Assembly (NCBI GenBank): GCA_949292215.1
Contig: CASEYW010000182.1
Location: 1-35,053, forward strand
DNA: 35,053 bases
Direction: 5' to 3'
Source: an uncultured bacterium
Lineage (GTDB): Bacteria > Verrucomicrobiota > Lentisphaeria > Victivallales > UBA1829
A model generated the notes under the pieces. It searched no databases, was not told the DNA's origin, and saw only the letters and a list, made by a program, of their open reading frames with translations. Shown here one piece after another: positions 30,842-35,053 of the stretch. The position numbers and the translations under genes are program-made. Positions within the stretch are counted from its first letter, which is position 1. Every line of letters begins with the position of its first letter.

Positions 30842-32818
30842 ATGATTGATTTTAAAAACGTTTTTAAGAGTTACGGGGCAAGGGACATTTTCAACGATGC
30901 TTCCTTCCGGGTGGAAAAGGGGGAACATGCCGGAGTTGTCGGTCCCAACGGTTCCGGCAAAAGTACGCTTTTCGCGATGATCTGCGATGAACTTTCCGCC
31001 GATAGAGGCGATATTACGGTTCCCCAGAAGGCTCGGATCGGACTCCTTCATCAGCAGCTTGATTTTTTCCGTGCGGAAGAATCTCTGATCTCCTATGCCT
31101 CGGCGGCATCGGGAGAACTTCCGCGCATTCAGAGCCGGATGCGGGAACTCGAAACCCTGCTTGCAGAGGGATGCCCGGATCGCTCGCAAAGCGACATTCT
31201 CAATGAACTGGGGCATCTTCAGACGACGTTTGAACATCTCGGCGGATATGAAATCCGTCATCGTGCCGCCGCCGCTCTTGCCGGACTCGGCTTCCGGGAG
31301 GAAGATCTGGAACGGCCGATGGGCGATTTCAGCGGGGGATGGCAGATGCGGGCCTGCATGGCGCGGACTCTGCTCGGAGAACCTGATATCCTGCTTCTGG
31401 ACGAACCATCCAACTATCTGGATATTCCGGCGGTGGAATGGCTCCAGCGCAGACTGAAGCTCTTTGAAGGTACGCTGATGCTGATTTCTCACGACCGCTA
31501 CCTGCTGAACTCTTTGACGGATGTTACGCTGGAAGTCAACAATGGGAAAATCACCCGTTATCCGGGCAATTATCAGTACTACATCCGGGAGCGCGAGGAA
31601 CGCCGCCGTCATGCGGAAGCTGCCGCATCCAATGTGGAACGTCGGAAAGAGCAGCTGGAACGCAATATCGACCGGTTCCGTGCCAAGGCGACGAAGGCGG
31701 CTCAGGTCCAGTCGTGGATCAAAATGCTCGACCGCATTGAGGATGTCGAGGTCCCGGATGATCTTCATTTTTCTGGAACGATCCGCATTCCGCCGCCCCC
31801 GCACTCCGGAGTGGAAACCGTGCGTCTGGAGGGGGTATCCCATGCCTATGAGCCTGGAAAGACAATCCTGCGGGAAGTCGATTTGCACATCGAACGCGGA
31901 GAGAAGGTCGGGATCATCGGTTACAACGGAGCGGGAAAGACGACTCTTTTAAAAATTCTTGCCGGCCGTCTTGCTCCCAGTGAAGGACGGCGAGTGCCCG
32001 GTCACAAGGTGGTTGTCGGGTATCAGGCGCAGGAGTTCGCGGAACTCCTGCCTCCGGAAATGTGCGTTTATGACATCGTGAAGCAGGCGGCGGCTCCTGA
32101 TGTCACGGGGCAGCGGGTGCGCGAGATTGTCGGTGCATTCGGTTTTTCCGGAGATGATGCGGGAAAGATTTGCAAGGTGCTCAGCGGCGGAGAGAAGATC
32201 CGTCTCTGCTTTGCGCGAATTTTCGTCAATCCTCCGAATTTTCTGGTTCTCGACGAGCCAACCACTCATCTGGACATTGCAGCTCGGGAGGCGCTCCAGA
32301 AATCGCTTCACGATTATCAGGGAACGGTCTGCATGGTCAGTCACGATGTTGAGTTTCTGCGCGGGGCTGCCGATGTGATTCTGGAAGTGCGGGATCATCG
32401 CGTGACCCGGTATCCGGGCGGATACGACTACTATCGGGAACGCATTCAGCAGCAGAGTCAGCAGAATGCCGGGGAAAAAACGGGAGCTGCCGCTGCTGCT
32501 GGGCCGGTCGTTTCCGGAGATTCCCAGAAAGAGCGCAGAAAAGAGCGCGCGGCAAGACGAGCTGAGCTTTCCAAGGATAAAAAACGTCTGGAAAATTCGG
32601 TCTCCGCTCTGGAAAAAGAGATTGAGGAGGCGGAGGCGGAAAAATCGGAAATCATTGCTCTTCTTTCCGCACCGTCGAATGAGATCGATTTCGCTGCTCT
32701 GCAAAAAAAGCTGAATCTTCTTGACCGTCGGATTGAAGAATCCACCGTCCAATGGGAGAAAGATGCGGAATCGCTGGAAATTCTGATGAAGGAATACAAC
32801 GAAATCCGGGAATCCTGA
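30842..32818 (+). CDS. ABC-F family ATP-binding protein (ribosome-associated type)
   Basis: This 658-residue soluble protein has two ABC ATPase domains and no membrane helices. Walker A motifs are GPNGSGKS (34-41) and GYNGAGKT (360-367). Signature motifs are FSGGW in the first half and LSGGE in the second. Walker B segments are ILLLDEPSNYLD and FLVLDEPTTHLD. A basic linker of about 80 residues (ERRRHAEAAASNVERRKEQL and onward) separates the domains, and a charged coiled coil (about 560-655) closes the protein, as in Uup/YdiF-type members. These proteins act on the ribosome as translation factors, and some protect it from antibiotics. Which subtype this is cannot be decided here. The promoter is at 30786-30813; the ribosome-binding site is weak. 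Confidence 0.93.
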   Translation: MIDFKNVFKSYGARDIFNDASFRVEKGEHAGVVGPNGSGKSTLFAMICDELSADRGDITVPQKARIGLLHQQLDFFRAEESLISYASAASGELPRIQSRMRELETLLAEGCPDRSQSDILNELGHLQTTFEHLGGYEIRHRAAAALAGLGFREEDLERPMGDFSGGWQMRACMARTLLGEPDILLLDEPSNYLDIPAVEWLQRRLKLFEGTLMLISHDRYLLNSLTDVTLEVNNGKITRYPGNYQYYIREREERRRHAEAAASNVERRKEQLERNIDRFRAKATKAAQVQSWIKMLDRIEDVEVPDDLHFSGTIRIPPPPHSGVETVRLEGVSHAYEPGKTILREVDLHIERGEKVGIIGYNGAGKTTLLKILAGRLAPSEGRRVPGHKVVVGYQAQEFAELLPPEMCVYDIVKQAAAPDVTGQRVREIVGAFGFSGDDAGKICKVLSGGEKIRLCFARIFVNPPNFLVLDEPTTHLDIAAREALQKSLHDYQGTVCMVSHDVEFLRGAADVILEVRDHRVTRYPGGYDYYRERIQQQSQQNAGEKTGAAAAAGPVVSGDSQKERRKERAARRAELSKDKKRLENSVSALEKEIEEAEAEKSEIIALLSAPSNEIDFAALQKKLNLLDRRIEESTVQWEKDAESLEILMKEYNEIRES

Positions 32819-32836
32819 GAGAATCAGGTCCTTTTT
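32814..32836 (+). terminator. Short terminator-like hairpin formed by two convergent stop codons
   Basis: CCTGA (32814-32818) pairs with TCAGG (32824-32828) around a five-base loop, followed by TCC and five T. The stem contains the ABC-F stop codon and the complement of the CorA stop codon. The T run serves the plus strand only. Confidence 0.55.
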
Positions 32837-33750
32837 GCCAGCAGTTTCGTGATCCAGAAGGTGAGGAGCCCGAGAAGGATCATCAGGATCACAAAAAGGG
32901 GATAGACGGTTTTGTAATTGGCTCCAAACATTGCCGTGAATTCCGACATGCCTCCGACACCGGTGAGAAACGTGGGAATCGCGATTGCTATCATGACGGC
33001 GTTCATGTTTTTCATCATAACGTTCAGATTGTTGTTGACGACCGATGCGCGGGCATCCATCATGCCGGAAAGCACCTGAGAATAGACTTCCGCCTGATCC
33101 AGAAACTGCCGGTTTTCAATGGAGATATCCTCCAGCAGTTCGATGTTTTCCTCCGTGAAACCCAGTTTGATTGCGGCGGCTCTCATGCGTTCGATGACAC
33201 GGCGGTTCCCATTGAGGGCATTCACATAATAGACAAGTCCCTTTTCAAGAGTGAACATGTTCAGGAGTTCCTTGCCGTCGCGGGAATTGACAATGGCATG
33301 CTCCAGTTCGTCGCTGCACATATTGATGACGCGCAGATGACTTTCAAAATGGCGGATTGTGAGGAGCAGAGTCTTCATAATCACGTCCTGAACAGTGTGG
33401 ACGTTGTTTGCAATCTTCCCGGTGAAGAGGGGAACATATTCATCAATGATGATGATGACCTTATCCTTGAACACGAAGATGCCCATGGACTTGACGCGGA
33501 AAAGAAAATTGTCGTCTGCGGAATAATTCTTCGGGTATTTGACGATGATGGCGGTATGATTGTCTTCGAATTCGATACGGGGTGTTTCGTCCGGGTCGAT
33601 GGAGGAGGCGATGGTATGCTCATTCATCTCATAATCGTTGATGAGCCTGGTCCGTTCCGCTTCATCCGGCATAATATAAACTTCAATCTGAATGGAACCT
33701 TCTGTTCCCTGAACGATCCGGCCGTTCATCACGGAATATTTTTGAAGCAT
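32824..33750 (-). CDS. CorA-family divalent cation transporter with GMS in place of GMN
   Basis: This 308-residue protein follows the CorA plan: a large cytoplasmic N-terminal domain (about 1-245), then two C-terminal membrane helices (about 249-266 and 283-304). The loop between helices normally begins with Gly-Met-Asn, the ion-recognising signature. Here positions 267-269 read Gly-Met-Ser (GVGGMSEFT). The preceding helix NLNVMMKNMNAVMIAIAIPT resembles the pore helix of the family. The start follows GGAGG with about nine bases of spacing. The gene stands alone after serC, separated from it by a terminator. Mg2+, Co2+ or Zn2+ transport are possible, and the changed loop makes the direct Mg2+ assumption less safe. 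Confidence 0.87.
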   Translation of the reverse strand: MLQKYSVMNGRIVQGTEGSIQIEVYIMPDEAERTRLINDYEMNEHTIASSIDPDETPRIEFEDNHTAIIVKYPKNYSADDNFLFRVKSMGIFVFKDKVIIIIDEYVPLFTGKIANNVHTVQDVIMKTLLLTIRHFESHLRVINMCSDELEHAIVNSRDGKELLNMFTLEKGLVYYVNALNGNRRVIERMRAAAIKLGFTEENIELLEDISIENRQFLDQAEVYSQVLSGMMDARASVVNNNLNVMMKNMNAVMIAIAIPTFLTGVGGMSEFTAMFGANYKTVYPLFVILMILLGLLTFWITKLLAKRT

Positions 33751-33775
33751 GTTGATATCCTCCCGAAGCTGAGGT

Positions 33776-33794
33776 CCTGAATCCGTGATTCAGG
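33776..33794. repeat. 19-base perfect palindrome upstream of the CorA-family gene
   Basis: CCTGAATC-CGT-GATTCAGG (8-3-8) lies 26 bases upstream of the start codon. It has no T run on either strand, so it looks more like an operator or leader hairpin than a terminator. No promoter was recognised by eye in the gap. Confidence 0.5.
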
Positions 33795-33810
33795 TGTTTT
33801 CATCCAGACA

Positions 33811-33848
33811 AAAACACGGTGCATGCTGGTAATATGCACCGTGTTTTT
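33811..33848. terminator. Strong bidirectional terminator after serC
   Basis: A 14-base perfect stem (33811-33824 with 33834-33847, core CACGGTGCAT/ATGCACCGTG) and a nine-base loop have T runs on both strands. On the minus strand it ends serC, about 70 bases after its stop codon. Confidence 0.92.
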
Positions 33849-33915
33849 CATAAAATCAAACGGATTTCCACCGGGCTTTGACGAAATTCCCGGCGGAACA
33901 TCCGGCGGACGGAAT

Positions 33916-34998
33916 TCAGCCGTTCGCCTTTTTGAAGTCGTTCATGAAGTTGACCAGCTTTTCGACGCCTTCCATCGGGACGGCATTGTAGATGCTGGCG
34001 CGGATTCCGCCGACGGAACGGTGTCCCTTCAAACCAATCATTCCGGCTGCTTTCGCTTCCTTGACGAACTTGGCTTCAAGTTCTTCGTTCGGGAGGCGGA
34101 AAACAACGTTCATTCTGGACCGGCTGTCGGGGCGGACCGGGCAGTTGTAGTAGCCTTCGGAGGCGTCAATGGCGCTGTACAGGGCAGCTGCTTTTGCGTC
34201 GTTGATCTTTTCGATGGCATCAATTCCGCCGATCTCTCTGATCCAGTCGGTCACGAGCGCAAGCATGTAGATGCCGTAGGTCGGAGGAGTGTTGTAGAGA
34301 GAGTTGTTGGCGGTATAGGTTTCATAACGGAGCATGGTCGGAACGTTGGCAGGTGTTCTGGCAATCAGATCCTTGCGGATGATGCAGAGCGCAAGTCCGC
34401 TGGGGCCGAGATTCTTCTGGGCTCCGGCATAGACCATTGCGAATTTGTTCATGTCGAATCTGCGGGACATGATGTCGCTGGACATATCGGCGATCATCGG
34501 GGAGTTTGCGGTCGGGAAATCGCGGTACTGCGTTCCGTAGATCGTGTTGTTGCTTGTGATGTGGAGATAAGATGCCTCGGCGGTGGAGGGCTGCCAGGTA
34601 TCAAAAGCGGGAATGTATTTGTATTTATCCTCTTTGCTGGAGGCGATGACTTTTACTTCCCCGAAGAGTTTGGCTTCCTTCATGGCCTTGGAGGACCATG
34701 TGCCGGTATCTGCGAATTCAGCATATCCACCGGGTTTCATGAAATTCATCGGGATCATTGCAAACTGCATGCTCGCGCCGCCCTGGATGAAGACGACATC
34801 ATACGCATCGGAAACTCCGAGAATTTCACGGACGTTGCCGATCGCGCGTGCAAGGATCTCATCAAACAGAGGTCCTCTGTGAGAGTGTTCCATCACACCG
34901 CAGCCGGTTCCTTTGTAATCACAGAATTCCGCTTGAGCGCGTTCCATTACGACCGTCGGCAGCATTGCCGGCCCAGCACTGAAGTTTACTACTCTCAT
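33916..34998 (-). CDS. serC: Phosphoserine aminotransferase
   Basis: This 360-residue class V PLP enzyme converts 3-phosphohydroxypyruvate to phosphoserine in serine synthesis and also acts in pyridoxal phosphate synthesis. It begins with VVNFSAGPAMLP and has SHRGPLFDEI and FIQGGASMQFA. The PLP-binding lysine is Lys195 in GAQKNLGPSG, and GLKGHRSVGGIRASIYNAV lies near the end. The length equals that of E. coli SerC (362). The start at 34998 is preceded by GGAG with seven bases of spacing. An upstream in-frame start at 35025 would add nine residues without a site. The promoter is probably beyond the right edge. A strong terminator follows. Confidence 0.97.
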   Translation of the reverse strand: MRVVNFSAGPAMLPTVVMERAQAEFCDYKGTGCGVMEHSHRGPLFDEILARAIGNVREILGVSDAYDVVFIQGGASMQFAMIPMNFMKPGGYAEFADTGTWSSKAMKEAKLFGEVKVIASSKEDKYKYIPAFDTWQPSTAEASYLHITSNNTIYGTQYRDFPTANSPMIADMSSDIMSRRFDMNKFAMVYAGAQKNLGPSGLALCIIRKDLIARTPANVPTMLRYETYTANNSLYNTPPTYGIYMLALVTDWIREIGGIDAIEKINDAKAAALYSAIDASEGYYNCPVRPDSRSRMNVVFRLPNEELEAKFVKEAKAAGMIGLKGHRSVGGIRASIYNAVPMEGVEKLVNFMNDFKKANG

Positions 34999-35053
34999 TG
35001 TGAGTCTCCATATTTTAATGACCAAAATAGAAACACTGAAGCTATAAGATAGC

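Noticed and set aside
33794..33847. Possible antiterminator arm GTGTTTT (33794-33800) competing with the serC terminator
   Set aside because: For minus-strand transcription it lies after the terminator, so it cannot act before it forms; no plus-strand gene follows that would use it.
1..35053. CRISPR arrays, insertion sequences, prophage or integron features
   Set aside because: No regularly spaced repeats, transposase or integrase motifs, or terminal inverted repeats were seen; the three fucosidase-promoter repeats are far too few and short for an array.

Overview
The window looks like a chromosomal stretch from an anaerobic, Gram-negative, carbohydrate-degrading bacterium. It carries glycyl-radical pyruvate formate-lyase with its activase, an LPS heptosyltransferase-type GT9 enzyme, HPr with a conserved Ser near position 46, and several polysaccharide-degrading enzymes (GH20, GH29, CE15-like, DUF4091/GH123-like). 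This mix, together with a moderate GC content and many short single-gene units, fits a gut-type member of the PVC group, most likely Lentisphaerota/Victivallales. That assignment is inference, because no marker gene was searched. There is no rRNA, CRISPR array, insertion sequence or prophage.

Layout. 1-6093 (all minus strand): an edge-truncated membrane protein, a GH20-like hexosaminidase, and pflB-pflA. 6244-7988 (plus): an ECF-type sigma factor and a zinc-finger anti-sigma-like membrane protein. 8007-10518 (plus): a GspE/PilB-family ATPase with an unusual membrane N-terminus and a CvpA-like membrane protein. 10519-10835: a gene-free gap with a well-formed orphan promoter and a long imperfect hairpin (candidate ncRNA). 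10836-12002 (minus): a CDF transporter with an Mn-type metal site. 12160-15417 (plus): HPr-trkA-trkH, one compact operon. 15461-16687 (minus): a CE15-like esterase. Then tRNA-Thr(CGT) (minus) diverges from ptsN (plus), which ends at a strong terminator. A 53-codon minus-strand gene with a consensus ribosome-binding site lies beside that terminator.

17788-22915 (plus): a waaF-like glycosyltransferase, then ilvH, then a coupled trio of an XPB-like SF2 helicase, a DUF790/Bax1-like nuclease and a DUF1848 protein with a C-terminal radical-SAM-like cysteine cluster. This trio is the most interesting system here: it resembles the archaeal XPB-Bax1 helicase-nuclease with an added Fe-S protein. 22943-24362 (minus): a coiled-coil membrane protein, a small tail-anchored protein and a GNAT acetyltransferase. 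24454-27759 (minus): a DUF4091 protein and a TPR protein. 27849-32818 (plus): mnmE, an alpha-L-fucosidase under a perfect consensus promoter with direct repeats, and an ABC-F ATPase. 32824-34998 (minus): a CorA-family transporter and serC.

Functional picture. The sugar hydrolases lack visible signal peptides and probably act on imported oligosaccharides, feeding a mixed-acid fermentation through PFL. HPr and an EIIA-Ntr-type protein lie around a Trk potassium system, suggesting PTS-linked control of K+ uptake. Sixteen candidate sigma-70-type promoters can be read, mostly TTGAAA/TTGATT with 16-18 bp spacing to a TATxxT element. They help to choose start codons and set operon borders.
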